The translations under genes and the position numbers were made by a program. This document shows positions 33,887 through 44,962 of a stretch of 64,000 nt of DNA, piece by piece. Position 1 is the first letter of the stretch, and every line of letters begins with the position of its first letter. The DNA comes from Gnetum montanum (Eukaryota; Streptophyta; Gnetopsida; Gnetales; Gnetaceae), in contig MNCI01036767.1 of the NCBI GenBank assembly GCA_015680685.1, positions 52,014-116,013 of the forward strand. Reading direction: 5' to 3'. The notes beneath the pieces were generated by a model that saw only the letters and a program-made list of their open reading frames with translations, was not told where the DNA came from and did not search any database.

Positions 33887-35491
33887 TATTCTAACCTAAA
33901 TCATCGGTGTAAGGCTAGAAGGGATACAGACACCAAGAGATTGTCGGGCAGCCACAGCTGACCCTGCCTTCACTTGAGGGCAAGCTGGAAAAGGAAATGA
34001 AGGCATAGTGCCTTGGATGGTTTGCACACAAATCAACCAAGGACTTCCCCGAGCATAAGCTACGGCTAGCACTGGGGTTATCGTAAATGATGTAAACGGG
34101 ATGCAAATAGCAACAAAAAATGTAAACAGAGCGTACTAAATTATAAATAAAGTGTAAACAGAGCTATATTGTAAACAAAGTATAAATAGAACTAAACAAT
34201 GTAAATGGGAGGCAATGAACTATATTGTATTATTTAATAAAAAGGTATGCACCGGTCAAAGTGTAGCTGGACGTGTGGATGGTAGGTCAAGCACTAAGCC
34301 CTAGGATGATGTCTGAAGTGATGTGATGAATGTCAGAAATGCTTGGATGCCAACATTCAAGTGTGCCGAGTGCCCAAGGATTGTAGGTTCTATCCTCCCT
34401 CAAAATTTCCAATTTCTCCAATTTTTGCCTCTCCCGATTCATGTGAATTGACAGGGTATTTATAGGGTTGGGCCGGGCTCTGGCACAAAATTTCCAGAAT
34501 GGAATCAACGGCTGGGAGAGGAAAGGAAAGTAGATCTATTGACATGTATCCAATGGACAGTTGTGTTCGGGTTGGATGCATGCTGGCAAGAGTTGGATGT
34601 GTGTCGACAAGCTACTTTCTTGACTAGGTGCATTGCATTTTACAATTTATGGGTTATTCAAGCCCATGAAAGTACATTTAAGTTAGACCATGAGGTCCTG
34701 ATTATCCCACAAATAAAAATTTACAATGAAATGTATGAGGGAAATTTGATCTGTCCTGCTTGAAACTTCTTCGTCGCTGAGTTTTTCTGAAATTTTTCTG
34801 GAAGTCGATGAATAGTTTTCATGTGATGAATAGTATTTATGCAATGAATAGTGTTTACGTTGTGAATAGTATTCACGTGATGAATAGTGATTTACGCATT
34901 CTTACGGTATGCAGCGTAAGAAAATGTAACCCCAGCATAATCAACTGAAAACACCTCATTTAAGGCCCGAATTTTGATTTTCTGGAGGCTGGAAATTGCT
35001 GATGCTGAGAATTTTCGAAAAGTTGCTGATGTTGAGAACTTTCTGCCATTTCTAAAATTTTTTTTGGAATTTTCTGGAAGTTGATGAATAATGTTCACGC
35101 GATGAATAGTGTTCATGCTGTGAATAGTGATTACGCTATGAATAGTATTCACGCGATGAATAGTGATTTACGCATTCTTATGCTATGCAGCGTAAGAAAA
35201 TGTAGCGCTAGCTTAATCAACTAAAAATGCCTCATTTAAGGCTAGAATTTTGATTTTCTAGAGGCTGGAAACTATTGAGGACCTTGGTGAAGGTCATGGG
35301 GGGTCCTTGTGCTTGATTTCTGTCTATTTTGACTTAGTTTCGGGGCCCCAAAAGTTGGTGACGCTGATCCTTATGCGTTGTGATCTGTGGGCCCCAGGGG
35401 AATCTTGCTTGCTCCATGGTGGGTTGCTTGAAGCCATTTCAGAGGCTCTAAAGTTGTCTGGAAGTGTTGCTAAGATTTTTGTGGTGTTTCA
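33887..35491 (-). repeat. 5' LTR of element D
   Basis: 1605 bp. Minus strand starts TGAAACACCACAAAAATC and ends GGTTAGAATA. TATA box near 34455. It has the ~225 bp missing from the 3' LTR at its N (34193-34417) but a shorter U3 repeat region. In a ~210-bp stretch of the U5 end I counted about 18 differences from the 3' LTR. Confidence 0.9.
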
Positions 35492-35496
35492 GGTAG

Positions 35497-36270
35497 TTTT
35501 CTATACACAAGCTCATAGGGAGAATAATCTATGAAAAGCTTCCATGTGGAGTGATAGGCCCAAAGGACATCATTTAATTTAGTGCTCTAGTTCTTTCGGT
35601 ATTTACTAATGGTACATGTTAAGATTTTTGTAATCTCTCAATTAGTGACTTTAGCTTGACCATTGGCTTGGGGATGATATGGTGTTGTGAGTTTATATTT
35701 AACCTCCAAGCCCTACATTACTTTCTAGAAAGTGGCACCTATAAAATGAGTTCTATTATTAGAAATTAATGCACAAGGTACACCAAACCTGTTTACGATG
35801 TTTTGTTGTACAAACTGAGCAATAGTGGTGGATGTATAGTTGATGACAACTGCTGCTTCTACCCACTTGGTGCAAGTCAACTACGATTATGATATATGCC
35901 TTTTCATTTGATAAAGGTGCAATGGGACCCATAAAGTCAATGCCCCAAATTTTGAATGGTTCAAGAGGTTATATCCATTGTTGCGGTCCTTCCATTTGAG
36001 CTATCATTCCACCATCTCGTTGGCAACAATCACAAGCATAGATGAATTGATGTGCATCCCTAAAGATTGTTGGCCAATAATACCCTTCCATGAGGATTTT
36101 TATGGCCATGTGCCTCCCAACATAATGGCACCCACAAGGACCTTCATGAGAATTCTAGAGAATACATAGTTGATTTGTATTAAGGACACACCAATGTACC
36201 AGGCCATCAAGGCACACCTTGTAAATGTTTTCATTAATCTTCATGAAATACTTGATTTAGTGAAGAAACT
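35497..36270 (-). pseudogene. pol: Element C integrase, N-terminal part
   Basis: Minus strand. The zinc-binding region HEGPCGCHYVGRHMAIKI, then GYYWPTIFRDAHQFIYACDC with CQRDGG, gives H-x-H and C-x2-C. Then the core start FKIWGIDFMGPIAPLSNEKA. After about 35880 frames break (stops and indels), yet the LH-to-TSPSQW region can be followed to 35500, where element D interrupts it. The C-terminus continues at 22395. Confidence 0.8.
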
Positions 36271-37960
36271 ATTGCTTCTTTCTAGTGTCCAACCCTTGTG
36301 GCAATTCTTGATTGAGTAGATAGGTGAGGATGGTATCATACCAATTTGATTTAGTAGGAATTTGTGCATTAATAGCAACTGCAAGGAGATATTCATCAGG
36401 AAATTGATCAAATAAAGGGCTCTCTTTCTAATTGTTGTCCCATCTTAGTCATGATAAGTGATTTGTGACCACATTCTCTACACCTTTACAATCTACCATT
36501 GTGAGATCGAATTCTTGCAAAATCACAAGTCGCCGTATGACATGGGGGCTCACCATTGGTGTGTTCATTAGAAATATGATGGTGCTGTGATCTGTGTGCA
36601 CAAACACTTTGTATCCAAGCACATAAGGCCTGAACTTCTCTAATGCGAACACCACTACCATTAACTCCTTTTCTGTAGTGGTGTAGTTTAGTTGTGCACC
36701 TATAATTCTCTAGCTTATGCAGTGAATGTAATATAGATGTTTCTGATCATCCATCTATGTAAGCACTTCCCCCAAAGCATAATTTGATGCATCAGTCATC
36801 ACATGAAATGGTTTGTACTAATCTGGTACTTGAAGAATGGAAGTTTCAACAAGCTTTTACTTCAATTATTGAAATATTGATTCACATCCAGGGGTTCAAA
36901 TGAATGATACATCCTTGTTTGTCAATTCTATCAACAACTTAGCCATTTTAGAAAAATTCTCAAGGAAGCACTGATAGTTGCCGATATGACCAAGGAATGA
37001 CCAAACTTCTTTGATTATTTTAGGTTGATCGGTTATTCCTTGGATGACCCTTATTTTTCCAGGGTCCACCTTGATTCTTACTTTTGAAATGCGATGCCCC
37101 AAGACTGTGCCTTTCTAGACCGTAATATGACTCTTTTGCTAATTGAGCTGGAGGTTTGTTTTGACACATCTTTTCAATACTTGCTTAAGATGCTTTAGGG
37201 CTTGCTCGAACGTAGCTCTATAGGTAGAAAAATCATCCATAAAAACTTCCATCCTACTACCACTTTGTTTTTGGAAAATGTTGAGAACTAGTCATTGAAA
37301 CGTGGCCAGGATGTTGCATAGACCAAATGGAATCTACCAGTAAGCAAAAGTCCCCCATAGACTTGTCAAAGATATCTTTGCCTTGTCCTCTAGTGCAATT
37401 TGGATTTAGTTATAGCCACTATAACCATTCAAAAAGTTGTAATAGTTATGCCTCGAAATGGTGTCTAGCACTTGGTCAACAAAAGGCAATGGAAAATGAT
37501 CCTTGAAATTTGCCATGTTGAGTAGCCAAAAATCAATGCACATCCATCATTTACCTTCTTTATTTGGTACAATCAAGAGTGGATTGATCCACTCACTATC
37601 TACGATAGGGTAGATGAATCCCACCTTGAGGAGTTGTTCAATCTCCTCTTTGACAATCTACTTTAACTTGGGATTTAAATGTTGTTATGGTTGTTGTTTT
37701 GGCTTGATAGTAGGATAAGTGTAAATTTGATACTAGCATATTCTTGGATCTATTCCAATGAGCTTAGAATATGACCAAGAAAAAGCTACTAACCACTTTT
37801 CCACAACTTTTATCAAGTTTTTCTTTTGTTCTATAGCAAGCTTAACATTAATGATAACTGGCTTTCCATTTTCTAGAAATACATACTCCATTCCAATTGG
37901 TAGCATCTTCAATTCAAGGGCTCTTGTTTCAAACTATTAGGAATTTCCAGCTCATCCCAA
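36271..37960 (-). pseudogene. pol: Element C reverse transcriptase and RNase H
   Basis: Minus strand. RT motifs KVGFIYPIVDSEWINPLLIV, CIDFWLLNMANFKDHFPLPF, DQVLDTISRHNYY and IPFGLCN. The catalytic FMDDFSTYRATFEQAL is near 37240, then LGHRISKVRIKVDPGKIRVI, SFLGHIGNYQCFLENFSKMA and WT-like TPGCESIFQ. RNase H follows: YTTTEKELMVVVFALEKFRP, FVHTDHSTIIFLM and LTMVDCKGVENVVTNHLS (36661-36449). Frequent stops and some indels. Domain order and motifs match elements E and F. Confidence 0.88.
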
Positions 37961-38760
37961 TTAATATCATCATTTTCTCCTTTGGAGAGTTGGTGATGAA
38001 CTTGGTCAAGTTCATCCATACTTGCAAGATATTCATATGTTAGGCCCTCAGTCAATTCCATGCATAATGTACTACTGCTCGTATTAGCTATTAACCACTG
38101 GGTGCCCTCTTGTTTTGTGGCTATTGCATACAAACATCTCTGGATCTCAGCTTCTAATACATACTGCTTGCATGCAGAAATAGATGTTTGCTTTATTGAT
38201 CATAAATTTTTCACACAATGGCACCTTAAATCGTTGTACGCAATACATGGAACTTTCTTCTTCTTGATCTTTCCAAACTCATTTTCTTTTGATATATCCA
38301 AGGAAAGATCTCTACTTCCCATTTTGGCATCAATAGTACTTAGCCATGACCTTCCCATGATGATTGGAAATTCCCCCTTGTAGTTCTCCATTTTAATTAC
38401 TAGGAAATTAGCTAGATATGACCACCCACAAATGGTGGTGATGATGTTTTCAACCAGTCCTAATGGAATAGTGATGGACTGGTCTACCAATTTTAGCTAG
38501 ATGTTGTTCTTCATCAAAGGAGAAAGGTTCCACATTGTGTACATCTTATGTGAGATTAGATTAACACTAGAACCAAAATTCAGAAGAGCTTTGCAAGGCT
38601 CATTCCCACCAATTTGCAAGTAAACTAGGGAATTCCTAGGATCAGCTAATTTTCTAGGTAGGTTACCAGCTTGAATTCAATTAGATACAACATGTGTCAG
38701 CATTCCAGTATGGATTTGAGAGGGGGACTCATATAAAGAAGAAATAGAGGAAGGTGGAGG
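37961..38760 (-). pseudogene. pro: Element C protease region
   Basis: The NEPCKALLNFGSSVNLIS segment (about 38605-38560) is the aspartic protease site. Asp is replaced by Asn (NFGS, against DLGS in E and DTGS in F), so it is inactive as read. Then TIPLGLVENIITTICGWSYL, ANFLVIKMENYKGEFPIIMG and RSWLSTIDA with FGKIKKKKVPCIAYND (38490-38200), the conserved Athila-type protease tail seen in E and F. Confidence 0.8.
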
Positions 38761-41172
38761 AGCAAAGTTACCAACCATTAATGTATTTGAGTGCTTTGGT
38801 AGACTGCAAGGTTCAGAAGAATGGTCTTTTCTTTGTTTGTGGTTCTAACTACTGGATGGGTTAACCAATTATAGGTTAACCACCCTTGTAGCATTCCTTT
38901 ACTATTGTTGTGTAGGAAACTCACCTTGCATGGACGGAGTAGGTGGTAGTGGTGTAGGAGGTGGAGGCCTAGGTGCAAAGACACGAGGTACATGAGGATA
39001 GTAGGTGTCATCCCTCTTTGAATAGGGTGATTGACATGTTTCAATAGGATAGTGGTGAGACTAGTAAGCAACAACATGACTAGAGGAGTCCCTTGGAGAT
39101 GCATGTTGCTGAACATAATAACCATAGGGATCTGGTTGCTGGTAAGGGTATTGCTATCTTGGAGGTGACAATGCCCACGATTGTGATTGCTACCATTGTT
39201 GATATACTTCGTAAGGTTATGGAGGAGTTTCACTTGGATAGTATTTTTATGGTTGGTAGAATTGTTGAGGATTTCCTTGTGGATAAGATAATATTTTGGG
39301 TGTTTGCCTTTGTGCAAGTTGTGGATGTAAGGCATACATCCCAAATTCTTGCAAGAGTGATACAACTAGGCAACATCCCTTAGGAAGTTCATACTGGCAA
39401 AAATCACACCCACCATCATCATCCAAATCACTATTCATAACCATCTTACCTTTACCTTTAAATATGACATGTTCAGCCTCCTTACGCCTTCAACGCTCAT
39501 GATCACCGCTTTGTTGCTTGGACTCTTCAACAATTTTTAAGATAGCTTGAAGCCTATTATCCATGGAATCCCATCATTGATCAACCTTAGTTATAATTTT
39601 TGATTGCAATATTTGGAATGGTAAGGTTTTCTTACAAACCACCACATCTTTGACAAATTCATCCTCACTATCAAAAAATCTAATCCATTTCTTTCGAATA
39701 AAAGGATCTCTATTGTATTCTTCTGCACTTTCACATTTTCTCAGCTCTCCCTCCCCCTTAGCTACCTACTCAATTAATTTTTGAATCCAATGGATGCTCA
39801 ACTCTGTCAATCTTCCTTGGGCATAGATGCCAAGGGTTTTCCTTGTTTCAGACCGTAACCCATCTATGATATTGCAAAACTAATCAAGCTAAGAGTATCC
39901 ATGGTCGAGACACCTATGGAATAGAGAGTAGTATCGACCAATAGTAGCATCCAAGGACTCATGATTTCCTTGTTTTTACCCTTGAATTTGTTTTCTTAAA
40001 TTGAATACTCAAGAGTATGTTTGATATTTGTCATTGAATAACTCCAACATTGTACTTCACCACCTGATTGATTCTGGTTCCAAGGATGGATACCAACTTT
40101 TTTCTTCCTTTATGAGTGTCCTTGAATATAATTTTAGATTTTACCATTCATTTTCAATATTCTATAAGGCACATGCATCTTGGAAAGCTTGGAGATGATT
40201 TTGTGGATCAGCATCATATCCTCCCTCCAATTGAGGGATATTGTTCATATCAAGCCTCTTTATTATGCTATCCTTCACATGCCTTGCTAGAATCCTCACA
40301 ACCTCTACAATATTCAACATGCCCTAAGTAGCAAGTAGAGGTTTATCAAAGCCATGATGAGGGTGCCTACGATGCTCCCTATTATCCCTTCTTTCTTGAT
40401 GATGGGCCTCTATGGATTGCCCATGTCTGCGGTCACAATTGTCCCGACGGTTCCTTCTATTGTTCTGGTCCCGTTGGTCACCTCCATCATAGTTATTTCT
40501 TCTACAGCCACAATCTGAACCCAATGAAGAAGAAGATGAAAACGAAGGGGAAGAAGAATGAGAACTTGCTTCATGCTAAAGCCTATCACCCTTTCTTCAA
40601 TGCTCGTGACCATGATCATGATCATGATCTCCTTTATCCCACTTTTCCTGACTTGCCTCTCTAGATCCATTTTTTTCATTGGATCCATTTTGACCAGAAC
40701 CTGGATTGTGAAGTATGGATTGTACATTCTAGTTAAGGGATCCTTGAAAAAAATCAAAGAGAGGAGAATCACTAAAGATGTGGTCACCTTCATTAATTGG
40801 GCCAAGTAGAGGTGGAAAGATGTTTAACCCCTTACCCTTCATAAGCTCATGCTGATGCTCCAATTGATGACGCCTTAATCTTTGAACTTCAGTGGGATGA
40901 TAATCCCTTGAATTAGGATCTCACATCTCATATTCTCCATAGAGATGTTGAAGCTTGTGTCATGCCAGCATTAATTGAAGCATTGGTGGAACAAATCGGT
41001 CAAGTGGCAACATAATGTTACCTTCCATGTTGCACCACCGCATCAATTCATCTTGATGTAAGATGAAGGTAAAGTCTAGTACATACTTATTAGGATGAGC
41101 ATATACCACCTTGTATTGTTGAGGTACTTGAACTGCCCTATGTGGAGATGGGCTCTTGTGAGAAGAAGACAT
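38761..41172 (-). pseudogene. gag: Element C gag
   Basis: Starts at ATG 41172 with MSSSHKSPSPHRAVQ, then YKVVYAHPNKYVLDFTFILH; F begins MSSSSHKITSSPR with the same VYTHP and DFTFILHQDE. Middle part is Arg/His/Asp-rich (RRDNREHRRHPHHGFDKPLL, 40380-40324). The gag core is decayed (about 40250-39800). A CDFCQYELPKGCC zinc-knuckle-like motif lies at about 39400. Downstream (39365-38778) is a low-complexity His/Leu/Thr-rich frame in the wrong phase. Many stops. Confidence 0.75.
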
Positions 41173-41297
41173 TTTGTGTTAATAAAAAATATGTAGTTAA
41201 AATTTAATTTAATAATAATAATGATAATTTTTTTGTAGGATTTAACACTTAGGGTTTGAACAACAAGGTTACTAGATTTCACTAGGCTTAGATAGCA

Positions 41298-41315
41298 CAC
41301 AAAGAAATGGCGTCA
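41298..41315 (-). promoter_or_regulatory. Decayed primer-binding site of element C
   Basis: Minus strand TGACGCCATTTCTTTGTG just after the LTR end CTCATCA. The first half resembles the tRNA-Asp-type site of the family; the second half has drifted. Confidence 0.55.
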
Positions 41316-41316
41316 A

Positions 41317-42192
41317 TGATGAGCAGCAAGGTACCCCTACGCCCACCCATACGAATCATAAGCATTCACGTGCAATCTAGTCAAATTTCGTAGACTATAA
41401 TTACTAAGTACACTAGAGCTAAACAATGTGTGCGTGTTATTTTCTCATTGTATTCCCATTCCCACTTTTGGAATGCAATTGTATGGTTATGTGTGACTGA
41501 GACATATGATTTTTATTGTTTTGTGTTTTTATGGAATTACTCACCTAGAATGAGAATAAAAGTAAGAGTGATTGAAAATAAAAGTGATTAATTACTAAGT
41601 AAACTATAGTCTAATCTAGCCTAACATAAGTAACCATTTCCACTTCTCGAACACATCCTAAACTTTGTGAAAACATTTTTGGGTTGTCAAACACTAATCA
41701 TTTTTGAGCTACCAAGTGTCACACATATGCTCGAAGAGGTCATACTTGTGTACTTTAATGATTGCTTAATAGATCAAAATTAATTGCTACATAAATAACA
41801 TGAATTTAAAATGCATAAAATAAAATAAAATAAAATATAAATGCATAAGAAAGAAAAATTGAAGTGCTACAAGGATGAATCAAAGAACTCATCTTTATTA
41901 CCAACACAATGATGTGCTCAGGTACATCAATGCTTGAATAAAGATCTATTCACACTTAGACCTCTTGTTCTGGGCACTTGGAAAATATTCTAACTTTCAA
42001 ATATATAGAATGCAAGAGTTTCGCTACTTGACTGCTAAAACCATGCTTCCAATTGTGCTCCTGGGCATTGTATTTATAGACCCAAGAGTAACCTGGGAAT
42101 AACCGCTCTAATAATTAGAATAACTACTCTAATAATTAGAGTAGCCACTGTAATAATAATCACTCTAATAATTAGAGTAACTGCTCTCATCA
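41317..42192 (-). repeat. 5' LTR of element C
   Basis: 876 bp. Minus strand starts TGATGAGAGCAGTTACTC and ends CTGCTCATCA. U3 (~112 bp) is almost entirely a palindromic array of CTCTAATTATTAGAG units (42098-42185), followed by TATA CTATAAATAC (about 42070-42080). The extra ~40 bases over the 3' LTR are in this array. Confidence 0.9.
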
Positions 42193-42197
42193 CAAAA

Positions 42198-42672
42198 TAA
42201 GCTAGATAGATTAAACACATAAGTACGACCACTTTGAGTGTAACACGTATTCACTTGGTAATCCCAGCAGCGTTATTGCTTGGTACACCTAGTAGCATAG
42301 TTCTTGATAACCTAGTAGTGGATACATGGGTTCAGGATGTGTGCAGAAAGTGGGACTAGATGCTTATGTTAGGATTGCTTAGATACTAGTTAATTAGCTA
42401 CATTAAATTAGTTAATCTAATTACTTTATCTCTCTTTGAACACCAAAATCATAAAATATAAAATGATAAAAATTAGATGGCTTATTTACACTTAACCATA
42501 TCAGTGTACATGACAAGTGTAATTGGAAAGACAATGAACAACCTTAAGGCAAGGTTCACTCCCTAGAAAACTAGTGCACTGGAAACTATACAGTCCACGG
42601 AATTCGACTGGATCGCACGTGAACACTTTGTGATTCATATGGCTGGGCATAGGGGTATCTCACCACTCATTA
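42198..42672 (+). repeat. Solo LTR X, right half (U5)
   Basis: Continuation of 18650-19097 after element C. It matches the U5 of F (TTCAGGATGTGTGC, GAAAGACAATGAAC, ATTCGACTGGATCGCACGTG, GGGCATAGGGGTATC) and ends CCACTCATTA, a changed CTCATCA. The next five bases ATTAC (42673-42677) pair with ATTAT before 18650, and no primer site or gag follows, so this is a solo LTR left by LTR-LTR recombination. Confidence 0.85.
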
Positions 42673-42677
42673 ATTAC

Positions 42678-43617
42678 CAAGTATTCTTAGTAAAATTTGA
42701 AACAAATCAACCAAATTTGCAACTATAATATTTCATCTTTCTCTAATGTGCTCCAATGCAAGACATTACAAGAAAATATGATATTCTTTTTTAATGTTAT
42801 TTATATTACATAGTTAGCATATTCATTCTTCACAAGGAAGTTTATGAAATATATATGTTTCAAATCTGAAATGATGAGATCCCATTTTTACTCTGCTGAT
42901 TTTACATTGTAATTATAAGGAATAGTAACAAATAAATAGTTTGCCTCTAAATTCAGGCTTCCTATTATACTATTGCAATAGAAATGTTTTTCACCTTATA
43001 TGTTTTCCCAAAGTTTGTGATATACTACTTATTTTACCAAATTGTGAACTTAGTTAAAATTTGAATAAAACATGTACTCTTGAATATTTTATTTACTAAG
43101 TCATAAAACTCCCTCATAAAGCCATTATTTACTATGAATTTTCATTATCACTTTTTTTGAATATCTAATGATGATGCAGAAAGAATATGAGTATAGGCTA
43201 TAAATTGACAAATAGCTTTAGCCTCTAATCACTTCATCTCTACTTCAAGAAGCATAATATCATATTCTATTTGTATCTTCACATTAAATTCATTGAGAAA
43301 AAAAATATTCCAAATTTTTTCACTTTATATTAATCCCCTTGAACATATAGCCAACATAAAACTTTATAACTTAATGCAATTTACAGAAATTGAACCCATA
43401 ACTTAGAATTTCTAAATCCAAACTTTTTCTCTTAGGCTAACACTTCATTATTAATCCACTTATCTAATTAGATCTTTATATTGGGCTAGAATAACTTGAT
43501 AACAAACTTAACTCATTAAGTATGAGTTATAGATTAGTTGAGGTACCTACATAATATACACCTAGAGGTTCTAGGTTTAAGCCTAAATGGAAAAATATAA
43601 TCTTTGTAAGGGTGTGT
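42678..43617. other. AT-rich intergenic sequence
   Basis: No gene frame or LTR. Near 43510-43590 a fragment with CTAGAGGTTCTAGGTTTAAGCC has a B-box-like word and may be a further SINE scrap, but no A box is clear. Confidence 0.35.
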
Positions 43618-43748
43618 TGGAACTTAAAATAAGTAAAATATAGGTACACCCCAAGATTTATAAAAGCTTATAACTTAGTACTATCAAGTAGAATCAAACT
43701 TGTGACCTAAGGTTGCTAAGCCAAGACCTATACCACTAGGCTAATATC
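43618..43748 (-). mobile_element. tRNA-derived SINE copy 2 (inverted)
   Basis: Minus strand: A box TAGCCTAGTGGTATAGG at about 43743-43727, B box AGTTTGATTC at 43700-43691, then the body TATAAGCTTTTATAAATC, TTGGGGTGTACCTATATTTT. This is the polymerase III promoter arrangement of a tRNA-derived SINE. Mate of copy 1, which starts about 70 bases to the right on the plus strand. Confidence 0.75.
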
Positions 43749-43820
43749 TCATTATTAAAATCTAATCTTTGTAGGAAGAAACATACTAAACTTATCAGAA
43801 TAAGGTTTGTGTAACAATGG

Positions 43821-43958
43821 TATGTTGGTCTAGTGGTATGGGCCTTGACATGGTATCTTGAAGTCATAGGTTTGATTATATGATATAGCATTGAGTTATA
43901 AACTTCTATAAATCTTGGGGTGTATCTATGTTTCAATTATTTTAGGTTTCACTCCCCC
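43821..43958 (+). mobile_element. tRNA-derived SINE copy 1
   Basis: A box TGGTCTAGTGGTATGGG (43826-43842), B box GGTTTGATTA (43869-43878), body GTTATAAACTTCTATAAATC with TTGGGGTGTATCTATGTTTC. No long poly-A tail or clear target duplication is visible. Inverted relative to copy 2, direct relative to the copy at 14255. Confidence 0.75.
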
Positions 43959-44112
43959 TATTGTGTTTAGATCATGTGATTTGTTTCTCTTATTTAATAT
44001 AAATCTTTCAAAGAAGTGAATTATTCTTTGAATGGTAAAAGATACTAGTGATTATTTTTGATTAGTTAGAAAACATAATTTAGTTTTTCTTATCCATAAA
44101 GGCATAATATAG
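43959..44112. other. Short AT-rich spacer before element E
   Basis: No feature seen. Ends at the E target duplication GATGG (44113-44117). Confidence 0.4.
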
Positions 44113-44117
44113 GATGG

Positions 44118-44952
44118 TGATGAGTAGTGAGGTACCCCTACACTCAACCATACAAATACGAGCATTCATGCATGATCTAGTTAAAATCAAAGGACTAAGT
44201 GCTTATGCGCCTTCATAGAACAAGGATGGCTTAGGCGATCGTTGTCTTCCCAAGCTTACTTGTATGGCACAATTGTATGGTTAAGTAAACTTGAGGTATG
44301 TGATTTTTATGCTTTTTATGTTTTATGTTCCTAGTGCTTAAAATGGAAAAATGAAATAATTAAGTAACTAATTTAAATTAACTAGTTAACTAGGCTCTAA
44401 CTAGTCCTAACACCAGCATCCACTCACACTTGCCGTATACATCTTGAACTAGTGTAACACTAATGGGATTACCAAACACTAGTTGTTACTGGGTTACCAA
44501 GTGTTCCACGTATGGTCAGAGTGGTCATACTAAGTGTGCTTACTTTGTGAAAATTGTCAAATCAATAAAGACAACCAATTAACTAATGAAAGCATTAAAT
44601 AACTATAAATAATATTAAATGCAATAAATAAGCTATTCTGAATGTTGTAGGGTTTATCACAAAGTTCATATTTATTTATGGACACAAGGTGTGCTTAGGT
44701 ACACAATGCTCAAATAAAGATCTATTCACTTTATGACTCCTACTATGGATGTTCAAAAATAATTCTAACTCTGAAAAGGGAAAATTGCAAGAGTTCGGGT
44801 AAGGGACTAAGAAACTAACTATTGCCAAACCAAGTGTGCCCACCTCTTATTTATAGGCAATGAGATGGGTTCTGACATTGGATGTTCGATATTTCTTGGT
44901 AGGCTCTAATATCGCAGATGTAATATCATGGTCCTGATATCGCAACTCATCA
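44118..44952 (-). repeat. 3' LTR of element E
   Basis: Minus strand starts TGATGAGTTGCGATATCAG and ends CACTACTCATCA. TATA box CTATAAATAAGAGG near 44850-44862. U3 carries GATATC-type palindromes. Confidence 0.92.
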
Positions 44953-44962
44953 TACCCCCATG
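44953..44962 (-). promoter_or_regulatory. Polypurine tract of element E
   Basis: Minus strand CATGGGGGTA directly before TGATGAGTTGCG. Confidence 0.8.

Larger units (their letters stand above)
22396..35491 (-). mobile_element. Element D: complete Tat/Ogre-type retrotransposon
   Basis: About 13.1 kb on the minus strand: 5' LTR 33887-35491, primer site 33864-33881, one long gag-pro frame from 33500, a 27-bp repeat array, pol (RT, RNase H, second RNase H, integrase), a 3' UTR with 37-38-bp repeats, purine tract and 3' LTR 22396-23973. Perfect 5-bp duplication GGTAG. The second RNase H places it in the Tat lineage, a relative of A. It is the best-preserved element in the window, yet stops, at least one frameshift and assembly Ns make it inactive as read. 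It is the innermost and latest insertion of the nest. Confidence 0.95.
19098..42192 (-). mobile_element. Element C: Athila-type retrotransposon, split by element D
   Basis: Minus-strand element with 5' LTR 41317-42192, decayed primer site, gag, protease, RT, RNase H, integrase, a ~2-kb non-coding 3' part, purine tract and 3' LTR 19098-19929. Flanks are CAAGA (19093-19097) and CAAAA (42193-42197), a 5-bp duplication with one G/A difference. Tat element D lies inside its integrase gene. Without D it is about 10 kb, close to element E (9.9 kb). By eye its LTRs differ at roughly a tenth of positions, so it is old. It is inserted in solo LTR X. Confidence 0.88.

Noticed and set aside
39093-39383. 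Plus-strand frame in C
   Set aside because: Antisense to the decayed gag/protease linker of C.
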